Assembly (NCBI GenBank): GCA_030639305.1
Contig: DAOWCY010000078.1
Location: forward strand, 1 to 29,133
Length of the DNA: 29,133 nt
Reading direction: 5' to 3'
Origin: JAGLQA01 sp023135565
Lineage (GTDB): Bacteria; Acidobacteriota; Aminicenantia; UBA2199
The notes beneath the pieces were generated by a model. The model saw only the letters and a list, made by a program, of their open reading frames with translations, was not told where the DNA came from and ran no database searches. Of the stretch, positions 8,990-15,773 are shown one piece after another. Each line of letters opens with the position of its first letter. Positions within the stretch are counted from its first letter, which is position 1. The position numbers were made by a program, and so were the translations under genes.

Positions 8990-9409
8990 CTAATCTAACG
9001 CCTGGTAATAGCCCAGTATTTTCTGTTTATAATCGTCGGTGAACTTTTCTTTATTCTCTACCAGGTGAATACCGATATCCAATCCCATACCCTCGTACCT
9101 ATCCGTGGTGAGCCGCTTCAAATGAACCGTTTCGATAAAAGGCTGCATTACAACAATAAAAAAATCCGCAAGAAAATTTTCCTTATCGGTTTTGGTTATC
9201 TGCCCGACAATTCCCTCCGGCGATATTTCAAAGAGGCTGTACTCATCCGATCCTATTACCTCGCTGGAATATACATCGAATACGAACTTTTGCATCAAGA
9301 AACCTTCTTTAAGTGCAATAAGTTCTATCACCCCTCTGTCATCAGATTTAATTCCCTCTTCTGAAATAGTGTTTCCTTCATGTACCGGCGCTGCATAAAA
9401 ATATTTCAT
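8990..9409 (-). CDS. Uncharacterised 139-residue protein
   Basis: The start is well supported: GGAG lies seven bases ahead of an ATG. The protein is soluble, acidic and has no signal peptide. I do not recognise a family with confidence. The N-terminal pattern (FYAAPVHEGNTISEEGIKS, then V/F-rich strands and YSLFEISPEGI) loosely resembles small ADP-ribosyltransferase-like or RNA 2'-phosphotransferase-like folds. Those folds begin with an HxTP...IL.EGL pattern, but the usual leading His is missing, so this is only a suggestion. The gene reads towards dut. The two genes together lie between inverted R4 foldback elements. Confidence 0.7.
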   Translation of the reverse strand: MKYFYAAPVHEGNTISEEGIKSDDRGVIELIALKEGFLMQKFVFDVYSSEVIGSDEYSLFEISPEGIVGQITKTDKENFLADFFIVVMQPFIETVHLKRLTTDRYEGMGLDIGIHLVENKEKFTDDYKQKILGYYQALD

Positions 9410-9469
9410 TTTTTATCTCCACATAGATTTTAAAATATACAGCTCTTTTTGTCAAGCGCCGAAGATCAG

Positions 9470-9642
9470 GATCAGGAGAACTCAGGAAGGAACTCAAGAG
9501 GTCTCAGGAGGAGATCAGGAAGAACTCAGGAAGGAACTCAAGAGGAGGTCTCAGGAGGAGATCAGGAAGAGCTCAGGAAGGAACTCAAGAGGTCTCAGGA
9601 GGAGATCAGGAAGAACTCAGGAGGAACTCAAGAGGTCTCAGG
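9470..9642 (+). repeat. Purine-rich tandem array, about four units of 41-47 bp
   Basis: Units begin near 9470, 9511, 9558 and 9602 and share the pattern GATCAGGA, ACTCAGGA, AACTCAAGAGG, TCTCAGGAG. They differ by 3 bp insertions (for example GAGGAG against GAG) and single substitutions. A decayed fifth unit runs to about 9676. No unique spacers lie between units, so this is not CRISPR. An open frame of about 79 codons crosses it, but the composition is explained by the repeat. Confidence 0.8.
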
Positions 9643-9678
9643 AAGATCTCGAGAGAGATCAGGAGAACTCAGGAGAAC

Positions 9679-9785
9679 CCCGGGTTGAGGAGGAGCTCGA
9701 AAACTCTCAGCAAAGCGTTCGAGTTCCTCAACACTCATGAATACCTATACGATCAAAGACTCACGAGCCGTTTTCTCAACCCGGG
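9679..9785 (+). repeat. R4 foldback element, copy B
   Basis: This 107 bp element has 13 bp terminal inverted repeats with one mismatch: CCCGGGTTGAGGA (9679-9691) and TTCTCAACCCGGG (9773-9785). The internal stem is CTCGAA/TTCGAG. Relative to copy A (8328-8435), two terminal base pairs and one internal pair have changed on both sides while pairing is kept. The two copies lie in opposite orientations and flank dut and the 139-residue gene. Confidence 0.7.
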
Positions 9786-9831
9786 TAATTAAAGATCCTC
9801 CCGGATCTAAAAGTACCCTATTATATTTCGC

Positions 9832-10671
9832 TTATTTTATTCTTCCGGGAATCGCCAGGATCGAACGTATCACATCCACAACCAGGAAGAACAGGATAAA
9901 GACGAGATAGCTAATTAAAGGCAAGAAGCCGAAATATACAATGAAAGTTGCATCACCCACACCGTTAAAAAGAGCGCGGTTCATCTTTGCGGCGCTGAAA
10001 AGACCGAAAGAATGTATAAACATCATAATCGTGAATACCACGATACCGATACCGAAAGCGATGGGTACCAACCTCAATAGAGTTTTCATGAAGAAAGTGG
10101 CAATGCCGATGGCTTCCTGTCCGGCAGAGGTCTCTTTTACGACCTCCATGGTGACGGTGCCGGCATTAAAAGCGATAAGGGCCACAAACTCACAGAAGAT
10201 CAACAAACCTAACCCCATCAGGAAGGCTTGCAAACTGCCCACCTTAATCGCCATATAAATATAGAAGAAGAAGAGCACTACCCCGGCCAGCATGGCGATA
10301 AAACCGAAGCAGTCGAGGAAAGCTTTCGAGGACATCTGGGTGGAATTGTTGGCAATCAGGTCATCACCCGCATTAGAGAACCTGTATGCAGTGTATTGTA
10401 CAACAAACACTCCAATAACCCAACCAAAGGCATAGAGAACGAAAATACCCGCACCCTGGACCCGTATTCCCGCGATAACAAAGAAGAAAAAGCCCACGCC
10501 CGCTGCCACGATTAACGCGATATGACCTATTTTGGTAAGCCATTTAATGCTGAAATCCAGCAGGTTGCCCGTCATTACAGTTTTGATAAACTGGATAAAC
10601 TTCTCCAGTAACCTGACTGCAAAAAGATGACCGCCGCCTGCGTCTGTTGTTGTTGTTGCTTTAATTGCCAT
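9832..10671 (-). CDS. Uncharacterised six-helix inner-membrane protein
   Basis: This 279-residue protein is strongly hydrophobic. Six membrane helices are visible, at about 48-69, 73-92, 118-142, 147-169, 197-222 and 243-271. A short polar N-terminus precedes an amphipathic stretch (about 16-44). I recognise no catalytic or transport motif and cannot assign a family. The start is supported by GGAGG five bases ahead of the ATG. It is transcribed divergently from the 468-residue gene at 10892 across a 220 bp AT-rich gap. Its 3' end faces the R4/array region. Confidence 0.8.
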   Translation of the reverse strand: MAIKATTTTDAGGGHLFAVRLLEKFIQFIKTVMTGNLLDFSIKWLTKIGHIALIVAAGVGFFFFVIAGIRVQGAGIFVLYAFGWVIGVFVVQYTAYRFSNAGDDLIANNSTQMSSKAFLDCFGFIAMLAGVVLFFFYIYMAIKVGSLQAFLMGLGLLIFCEFVALIAFNAGTVTMEVVKETSAGQEAIGIATFFMKTLLRLVPIAFGIGIVVFTIMMFIHSFGLFSAAKMNRALFNGVGDATFIVYFGFLPLISYLVFILFFLVVDVIRSILAIPGRIK

Positions 10672-10856
10672 ATTGCCTCCTTATTGGCGTTTAATTTAAT
10701 TTTAATTTTAATACTGATCTAATACTAATGTTAAATTTTTACCGGTACCAGGGAAAATTCTATTGGATTGAAATCAAAAAGTCAAGCCAAATTCGAATTT
10801 TTTAGCGGGAAAACGCCAAAAAGTCCATTTTTTATGAATTATTAGTAAAAAAGGGA

Positions 10857-10885
10857 TTGCAAAACAATCGGTTTTTGATTAAAAT
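10857..10885 (+). promoter_or_regulatory. Candidate sigma70-type promoter for the 468-residue gene
   Basis: TTGCAA (10857-10862) and TAAAAT (10880-10885) are separated by exactly 17 bp. Transcription would begin at about the A of the ATG at 10892, which would give a leaderless or near-leaderless mRNA. The only SD-like bases (AAGGA, 10886-10890) sit one base from the ATG, too close to work normally. Confidence 0.4.
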
Positions 10886-10891
10886 AAGGAC

Positions 10892-12298
10892 ATGGAAAAC
10901 GAAAACAAAGAAATTAAAAATATCAGCGAATTTTTCTCGGAAGAGGAAACAAAACCGAAACTAACCCCGGAACAAAAATGGGAGCACATATTCGAAGCCT
11001 GGCTGCAAAAGATATCCCAGAAGAAATTGATGATTCACCTCACCGAATTAAAATTCTGGTTCGAGGGCCTGGAAGAGTTCTTTTCCTCCAACTACTTAGA
11101 AAACTTCATTTTCAAACATCAAACCTCCGAAACCAGGAATTATCAATCATACGTATACACCTTCGTGCAGGTGGCGGGGAGAATTATCACCCATCTAAAA
11201 ACCCTGGATTTCGAAAAAGACAAATTTTTCTTGAATTTCGAGGAGTTCATAGTTGAAAAATTCCTGGAAAATTATTCACCCAAATCTTTTCCTTATTTAA
11301 AGGATGTTTATTCTCCCGAATCCTGGTTCTATAACCTGAGAATTTTCCTGCAGAACCTGCGCAATATCGCCACGGATTTGGCGAGAAACGATACTGTTTC
11401 GCTGAAAACCTTCTCTGCCCTGAAGCGCTTATACCGCAAAGAAGTAATGGATAATTTTATTGCCACTTCTCTTTTAAAAAGGGCGTTCGTCCCCAAGATG
11501 GACAAAATCTATCAACCCGATATACGCGGTATTATCAATTCGGTTAAAGATAAAAAATTAAAACGGGATATCGGGGTTTTCTTTATCCTCGCTTTCCGGA
11601 TATTGAAGATAAATAACTTTATCGACATAAACCTGAATAAAAGCAGGAATATCAGTATCACCATTCCCTTGATATTAACATTAAAGAAACACTTAGACAG
11701 GCTCATGTCTTTTTATAGTAATGTGCTGAAAAAAAGCATGTCCGAAGCGATGGATTTAGGAGCAGTTGAAAAATTAGATAATACTTTTAATGATCTCAGG
11801 TTCGAATATAAAAAAATTTACTTAGGTGAATTCCCCTATTACTTCGAAATAGACCACGAAAAGATAAATAAACGCAAACTGCTGAAGAACATTTCGATTA
11901 TTTCCGATCTTGCCTTACAACATCTAATCGAAGGTGTGATTAAAATTTTTAAACCCGCCATGTCCGGCGAAGATATATTCGGAGATTTTATTTCCCGGGA
12001 CCAGATGGCAACCGAAGTCAAGAAAAAACTGGAAAAACTCCATGCCAAAATTAACAACTACCTTTCCAATAGAGGCGGGATATCTTCAGCGGATATTTTT
12101 TTCGACATCAACCTATTCATGGAAACCGATCTAATTTATCTACTCTATAAAGACTGGCATGAATTCATGAAATTTTATAACGACCTGATGACTTCCGATT
12201 TCACACCGGAGTTCAAGAATAACTTGAGGTCCTTTCATGCCTTCATAACAAAAATTTTAAAAGAGATTGCCCAATATAAAATTCGTAAACTGCGCTAA
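10892..12298 (+). CDS. Uncharacterised 468-residue helical protein
   Basis: I do not recognise this protein. It has no signal peptide or membrane helix and is Lys/Phe/Leu-rich with long predicted helices throughout, so it is probably an all-alpha cytoplasmic protein. The N-terminal ~30 residues are acidic and likely disordered. Aromatic-rich helices follow (for example LKFWFEGLEEFFSSNY near 54-69). No catalytic motif stands out. The start is the only good ATG after the candidate promoter. A small GC palindrome, GCGGAC/GTCCGC (12304-12318), lies just after the stop and may help end the transcript, though no T-run follows. ndk lies 189 bp downstream on the same strand with its own leader. Confidence 0.8.
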   Translation: MENENKEIKNISEFFSEEETKPKLTPEQKWEHIFEAWLQKISQKKLMIHLTELKFWFEGLEEFFSSNYLENFIFKHQTSETRNYQSYVYTFVQVAGRIITHLKTLDFEKDKFFLNFEEFIVEKFLENYSPKSFPYLKDVYSPESWFYNLRIFLQNLRNIATDLARNDTVSLKTFSALKRLYRKEVMDNFIATSLLKRAFVPKMDKIYQPDIRGIINSVKDKKLKRDIGVFFILAFRILKINNFIDINLNKSRNISITIPLILTLKKHLDRLMSFYSNVLKKSMSEAMDLGAVEKLDNTFNDLRFEYKKIYLGEFPYYFEIDHEKINKRKLLKNISIISDLALQHLIEGVIKIFKPAMSGEDIFGDFISRDQMATEVKKKLEKLHAKINNYLSNRGGISSADIFFDINLFMETDLIYLLYKDWHEFMKFYNDLMTSDFTPEFKNNLRSFHAFITKILKEIAQYKIRKLR

Positions 12299-12387
12299 TT
12301 AAAGCGGACGGCGTCCGCAGCCTATGAGGGGCCTGGGAAAAACATATCCAACCAGGTTAACCCAAAAACTTATTTTTTTAGCAAACT

Positions 12388-12460
12388 TTCACGAAGTAGT
12401 AGTGAAAAAATATAAAAATAAAGCTGCCTAACCGGTATTGCAGGTTGTTATCGGCAGCTT
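12388..12460 (+). promoter_or_regulatory. Candidate ndk promoter and 5'-leader hairpin
   Basis: A weak -35 (TTCACG, 12388-12393) stands 17 bp from TATAAA (12411-12416), which puts the start near 12423. Immediately there, AAGCTGCC (12421-12428) and GGCAGCTT (12453-12460) form an eight-pair stem, extended by TAAC/GTTA inside a small bulge. No T-run follows, so it is more likely a 5' mRNA stem-loop or repeat fragment than a terminator. Confidence 0.35.
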
Positions 12461-12487
12461 AACTATAACCAAAATTCGGAGGACTAA

Positions 12488-12940
12488 ATGGCTGTAGAAA
12501 AGACTTTTGTAATGATCAAACCTGATGGTATCCAACGGGAAATCGCCGGGGAAATTATTTCCCGCTTCGAGAGAAAAGGTTTGAAATTAGTAGGCATGAA
12601 GATGATTAAAATGAGCCGTGAAAAAGCGGAAACTCATTATGGAGAACATAAAGGTAAAGGGTTCTATGATGAACTCATTGCATTTATAACTTCCGGCCCG
12701 GTTATCTTATCGGTTTGGGAAGGCTTAGAGGCGATCAAAATCGTCAGGAAAGTAGTGGGCGCAACAAGCCCCGATAAAGCCGAACCGGGCACGATTAGAG
12801 GTGATTTCGTTTTGTGCACCACCTTTAATGTGGTGCATGCATCGGATTCCGGCGAAACAGCAAAAAAAGAAATATCCCACTTCTTCGAGGATAACGAAAT
12901 TTTCGATTATTCCTTACCTCTAGGGGAATTTTTGCAGTAG
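12488..12940 (+). CDS. ndk: Nucleoside diphosphate kinase
   Basis: The enzyme transfers the gamma-phosphate from NTPs to NDPs through a phospho-histidine intermediate, which balances nucleotide pools in the cytoplasm. The N-terminal strand TFVMIKPDGIQR, the active-site segment NVVHASDS with catalytic H117, and GTIRGDF (101-107) are all present. The 150-residue length is typical, with the longer C-terminal tail seen in many NDK proteins. The start is supported by GGAGG, followed by ACTAA and then ATG. The same CGGAGG-type leader precedes the tricorn gene. It is flanked by two unknown genes on the same strand. The dUTPase gene about 3.6 kb away is a second nucleotide-metabolism gene but is not in the same operon. 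Confidence 0.98.
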   Translation: MAVEKTFVMIKPDGIQREIAGEIISRFERKGLKLVGMKMIKMSREKAETHYGEHKGKGFYDELIAFITSGPVILSVWEGLEAIKIVRKVVGATSPDKAEPGTIRGDFVLCTTFNVVHASDSGETAKKEISHFFEDNEIFDYSLPLGEFLQ

Positions 12941-13024
12941 GCTGGATACCGGGAGGCGGATTCATTTCGCCAAACAAAAAAGGGTATGAGCTTTAAGTTG
13001 TAAGTTTTACGTTTTCAAAAATTC

Positions 13025-13074
13025 GCGGAAGCGGGAATAGTTCCGCTTCCGCCCTTTGCTCCAACCGGGGAGCT
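13025..13074 (+). other. Strong hairpin pair between ndk and the next gene
   Basis: GCGGAAGCGG, a bulged G, AA, a TAG loop and TTCCGCTTCCGC (13025-13052) form a 12-pair GC-rich stem. A second small stem, GCTCC/GGAGC (13058-13073), ends in TTT. Together they could form a weak terminator for ndk. The poor T-run after the large stem keeps this uncertain. Confidence 0.4.
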
Positions 13075-13097
13075 TTAATAATTAAAGATAGGACTTA

Positions 13098-13736
13098 ATG
13101 AGGTTTCAAATGGATATATTTGTAAACGGTATCGAAATCGATTATGCACATCCTCCTCTTACCTGGGGGGATTTTTACAATGATTTACTGGCCGGCTATA
13201 TAGAAAAAAATCACGCTGTAGTCAGTATCTTAGTAGACAAAACCGAATCTTTAAATGTAATAGCAAAGGATCCCCGGCAAAGCCCCCCGGGGGATATAAA
13301 AAAAATCGAAGTCTTCACTAAAGATACATTTTTAATTACCAAAGACGGTTTCGTTAGAGTGTTGGCCCTGACAGACAGTATAAGGTGTGAAATTCCTATT
13401 GCCGCCGGTTTTTATAGGAAAGGCCAAACCATAGATGCCGCTGCCATAATAAAAAAGATTATGGTGTCGATTCCAGCGATGATAGATTTTGTAAACTCCG
13501 TGGGGTTGAACTATTCGCTAAATTTCGACGAAATCCCTTTAGACCGGGAAATAACCCTGAAAAAGGGGATGGAGTTCTTCTTAAACTCCTTCTCGCATTT
13601 AGTGGAAGTCAAAAAAAGAAGGGATAATGATGAGATTGCGAATTACTTAGAACAGCAATTTTTAAAGGCTGTTGCCACCTGGAGCAAAACGGTTAAGAAG
13701 CTTCTCCGTAAGGTGAGTGAACTCTCCCCAAAATAG
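13098..13736 (+). CDS. Uncharacterised 212-residue protein
   Basis: No family is recognised. It is a soluble alpha/beta protein without a signal peptide. The N-terminal half is strand-rich (about 1-75, FVNGIEID and IKKIEVFTKD). The C-terminal half is helical and basic (LEQQFLKAVATWSKTVKKLL). Two starts are possible. ATG at 13098 has AGGA four bases ahead, and ATG at 13110 has GAGG six bases ahead, which would give 208 residues. The stop codon lies inside the left arm of a strong terminator hairpin shared with the convergent exbD gene, so this is the last gene of its transcript. Confidence 0.75.
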   Translation: MRFQMDIFVNGIEIDYAHPPLTWGDFYNDLLAGYIEKNHAVVSILVDKTESLNVIAKDPRQSPPGDIKKIEVFTKDTFLITKDGFVRVLALTDSIRCEIPIAAGFYRKGQTIDAAAIIKKIMVSIPAMIDFVNSVGLNYSLNFDEIPLDREITLKKGMEFFLNSFSHLVEVKKRRDNDEIANYLEQQFLKAVATWSKTVKKLLRKVSELSPK

Positions 13737-13764
13737 GGGGGAAGCACTGCTGCTTCCCCCTATT
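13732..13764. terminator. Shared bidirectional terminator between convergent genes
   Basis: AATAGGGGGGAAGCA (13732-13746) and TGCTTCCCCCTATT (13751-13764) form a long GC-rich stem with a CTGC loop and one bulged G. The left arm contains the TAG stop of the upstream + strand gene. Read on the - strand, the stem ends in TATTTT, so it can also end the exbD transcript, whose stop lies 42 bp away. Confidence 0.8.
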
Positions 13765-13805
13765 CAGGATTTATAAAATGAGAAAATCAAACAAACTGAA
13801 CAAAA

Positions 13806-14234
13806 TTAATTAGAACCTGTACCTCGTTCTACCAGGAGGCCGATAACCTCTATTCCTGCATTTTTGATTTCGTTCATTACTTCCTGGATGCGGCCGTATT
13901 TCAGTTCGATATCGGCTTTTAAACCGACTTTCATTTCCTGTATCTTTTTTTCTTCCATTTGTTCTTCGATCAATGCAGGTAATTTTTCGATGTTAAGGAC
14001 TTTCTTCTCGTTGAACATGACGGAACCGTCTTTCTGTACGTAGACAGTCAGCATATTTTCGGCTTCAGGTTGGTCGATGGCATTGATTGCCTCCGGGAGC
14101 GTTACGTTTACTCCTTTCTGCACCATGGGCGTCACCACCATAAAAATGATTAGCAGCACCAATAGGATATCGCAAAGGGGTACCACATTAGGTTCTGAAT
14201 TTAATTCGTTTGAACCACCAACTTGCGCGCCCAT
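13806..14234 (-). CDS. exbD: ExbD/TolR-type biopolymer transport protein
   Basis: This is a subunit of the inner-membrane proton-driven motor that energises TonB- or Tol-dependent outer-membrane processes. It has a short cytoplasmic N-terminus and a single membrane helix (about 21-38). The proton-coupling Asp is D22 in NVVPLCDILLVLLIIFMV. A periplasmic domain with the usual LPEA start follows. Its 142 residues match the family. The start is supported by AGGAG eight bases ahead. It follows exbB with only two bases between stop and start and is the last gene of the tgt-sec-ton operon. With a TonB homologue encoded just upstream, a Ton role is more likely than Tol. Confidence 0.93.
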   Translation of the reverse strand: MGAQVGGSNELNSEPNVVPLCDILLVLLIIFMVVTPMVQKGVNVTLPEAINAIDQPEAENMLTVYVQKDGSVMFNEKKVLNIEKLPALIEEQMEEKKIQEMKVGLKADIELKYGRIQEVMNEIKNAGIEVIGLLVERGTGSN

Positions 14235-14236
14235 AA

Positions 14237-14920
14237 TCAGGCTCCTTTAGACTGTTTCTTTATAAAATGATCGATTAACTCGGAAGAGGCATTGGCCATT
14301 TCGCCGGTAAACACCTCGATCTTATTCAAGAGCAGGTTAAAGAACCATACCGCCACAACTGCAACACCGATACCGGCGCCTGTGGTAATCAAAGCTTCGG
14401 AAATACCGGCGGCAACTGTGCCGATACCGCCCGATCCGGATATTGCCATATCGTTAAATGCGGTAATAATACCGAAAACGGTTCCGAACAGACCGACAAA
14501 AGGTGATGTCGAACCGATAGTAGCCAGACCGTTTAGGCCTCTCTTAAATTCAGCTACACTCTTGATCGTTGCTCTTTCAATAGCTCTTTTAGCTGATTCT
14601 ACTTTTTCTTCATAGGGTGCTTTAGAATCTTCCTGGAACTGAAACTCACCGAGACCGGCGACTAATACCTTGGCCAGGTGGCTGTTCTTAAATTTTTTGT
14701 CGGAAGATAACTTGATCGATTCTTCGACTTTACCTTCCTGCCAAAGCTTGCTGATGAGTCGCAGCAAAATATTCGATTGTTTTTTTGCTTGCGAATACAC
14801 ATAGAGCCTCTCGATTCCCACTGCAATGGCATAGATCGACATGACTAACAAGATGAAGATAACTATTCTAGGGAGTGTTCCCATTTGTTCCCACATTGAA
14901 GTTAATGTAAACTGATGCAT
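14237..14920 (-). CDS. exbB: ExbB/TolQ/MotA-type proton channel protein
   Basis: This is the pore-forming subunit of the Ton motor in the inner membrane. Three membrane helices are visible, at about 16-37, 130-152 and 165-195. The cytoplasmic loop (about 40-128) is large. The MotA/ExbB signature GLATIGSTSPFVGLFGTVFG begins near 130, followed by the AGISEALITTGAGIGVAV helix. Its 227 residues match ExbB. The start has AAGGAGG a short distance upstream. It lies between tonB and exbD in the usual tonB-exbB-exbD order. Partner subunits encoded on both sides support the assignment, and no alternative outside TolQ needs considering. Confidence 0.94.
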   Translation of the reverse strand: MHQFTLTSMWEQMGTLPRIVIFILLVMSIYAIAVGIERLYVYSQAKKQSNILLRLISKLWQEGKVEESIKLSSDKKFKNSHLAKVLVAGLGEFQFQEDSKAPYEEKVESAKRAIERATIKSVAEFKRGLNGLATIGSTSPFVGLFGTVFGIITAFNDMAISGSGGIGTVAAGISEALITTGAGIGVAVVAVWFFNLLLNKIEVFTGEMANASSELIDHFIKKQSKGA

Positions 14921-14947
14921 ATAAGCCTCCTTATATTGGTGTAATAA

Positions 14948-15697
14948 TTATTGCCTGTTTAGTGTAAAATCTACCACAACGGTAAACCTTACGGCTCTCG
15001 GCACTCCATTTAAAATATAGGGTTCGTAAACCCACTGCTTTACCGCGTCTACAGCGGACTGATTCAGTAAAGGATGCCCGCTGATGATTTTAATCGTAGA
15101 GGACATCACTCTTCCATAAATATCGGTTGACGCTTCAAGAATAACCTTTCCCTTAATACGCGCTCGCAGCGCAACTTCGGGGTACTTAGGTTTTATCTTT
15201 TTGATCAACTTGGGTTTCTGGATACTGGCGATTCTCATGGCTGTGGTGGATTCAGCACTCCCGGGGCTGCCGAGAATACCGCCGATGACGCCGCCTTCAA
15301 CGCCGCCTTCAACGCCGCCTTCAACGCCGCCTTCGTCGAACCCGAAATCGGTGAGTTCTTCCTCTTCGATCTCTTCGGGAATCTCGATAGGAGCGATCAA
15401 CCGGCCTGAAGTGATTGCTTGTTGTTTAACTTCTTTTTTCTTTTCTTCTTTTTTCTTACCTTTTCTCGATTTCCTCTTTTTGGCTGCTGCCGGGGGCGGA
15501 GCAGACTTCGGAGGTGGTGCTGTCATAAACACATCTATGACCGTAATGGCCGGTAGATTCTGATCTGCATTCAACAGCGGGACTACAATTATTGCCAGGA
15601 TTCCTAACCCGTGTGCTAATATAGAAGCAGGGAAGGTCAACCACTGCTTCGTGGCTTCTCGTTTGCCGCCTGACACAATCAACGATTCTTCAAACAT
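14948..15697 (-). CDS. tonB: TonB-type energy transducer
   Basis: This protein carries energy from ExbBD to outer-membrane receptors. It has an N-terminal membrane helix (about 24-42), a proline-rich stretch (60-70), and a Lys/Arg-rich then Glu-rich linker (73-115). A Gly-Val-Glu repeat (122-138) precedes the C-terminal TonB domain (about 165-248). That domain shows the hallmark KPKYPEVALRARIKGKV and a later VKQWVYEP motif. The 249-residue length is typical. The start is supported by GGGAGG ahead of the ATG. The GVEG segment is encoded by four 12 bp tandem units and could vary in length. It follows secF in the operon by 76 bp. Confidence 0.92.
   Translation of the reverse strand: MFEESLIVSGGKREATKQWLTFPASILAHGLGILAIIVVPLLNADQNLPAITVIDVFMTAPPPKSAPPPAAAKKRKSRKGKKKEEKKKEVKQQAITSGRLIAPIEIPEEIEEEELTDFGFDEGGVEGGVEGGVEGGVIGGILGSPGSAESTTAMRIASIQKPKLIKKIKPKYPEVALRARIKGKVILEASTDIYGRVMSSTIKIISGHPLLNQSAVDAVKQWVYEPYILNGVPRAVRFTVVVDFTLNRQ
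15288..15335 (-). repeat. 12 bp tandem repeat (four units) within tonB
   Basis: Four copies of ACGCCGCCTTCA (+ strand), the last with one change, encode the Val-Glu-Gly-Gly repeat in the TonB periplasmic linker. Copy-number change in whole units would keep the frame, so linker length can drift by four residues per event. Confidence 0.9.
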
Positions 15698-15773
15698 TTT
15701 TAACCTCCCTTTGGTAAAAATTGTTTTCGATCTAACTGTTTAATATATAACAAATCCACGTAGAATTCAAGTC

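Noticed and set aside
9470..9642. Possible CRISPR array
   Set aside because: Units follow one another directly with no unique spacers of even size, and no cas genes are present.
9449..9688. Open frame of 79 codons across the purine-rich array
   Set aside because: The reading frame is a by-product of tandem repeats without T-rich stops. There is no ribosome-binding site, and the translation is low-complexity Ser/Gly/Glu/Arg.
12304..12318. GCGGAC/GTCCGC palindrome as intrinsic terminator or operator
   Set aside because: No T-run follows, and a single short palindrome is not enough to assign a role.
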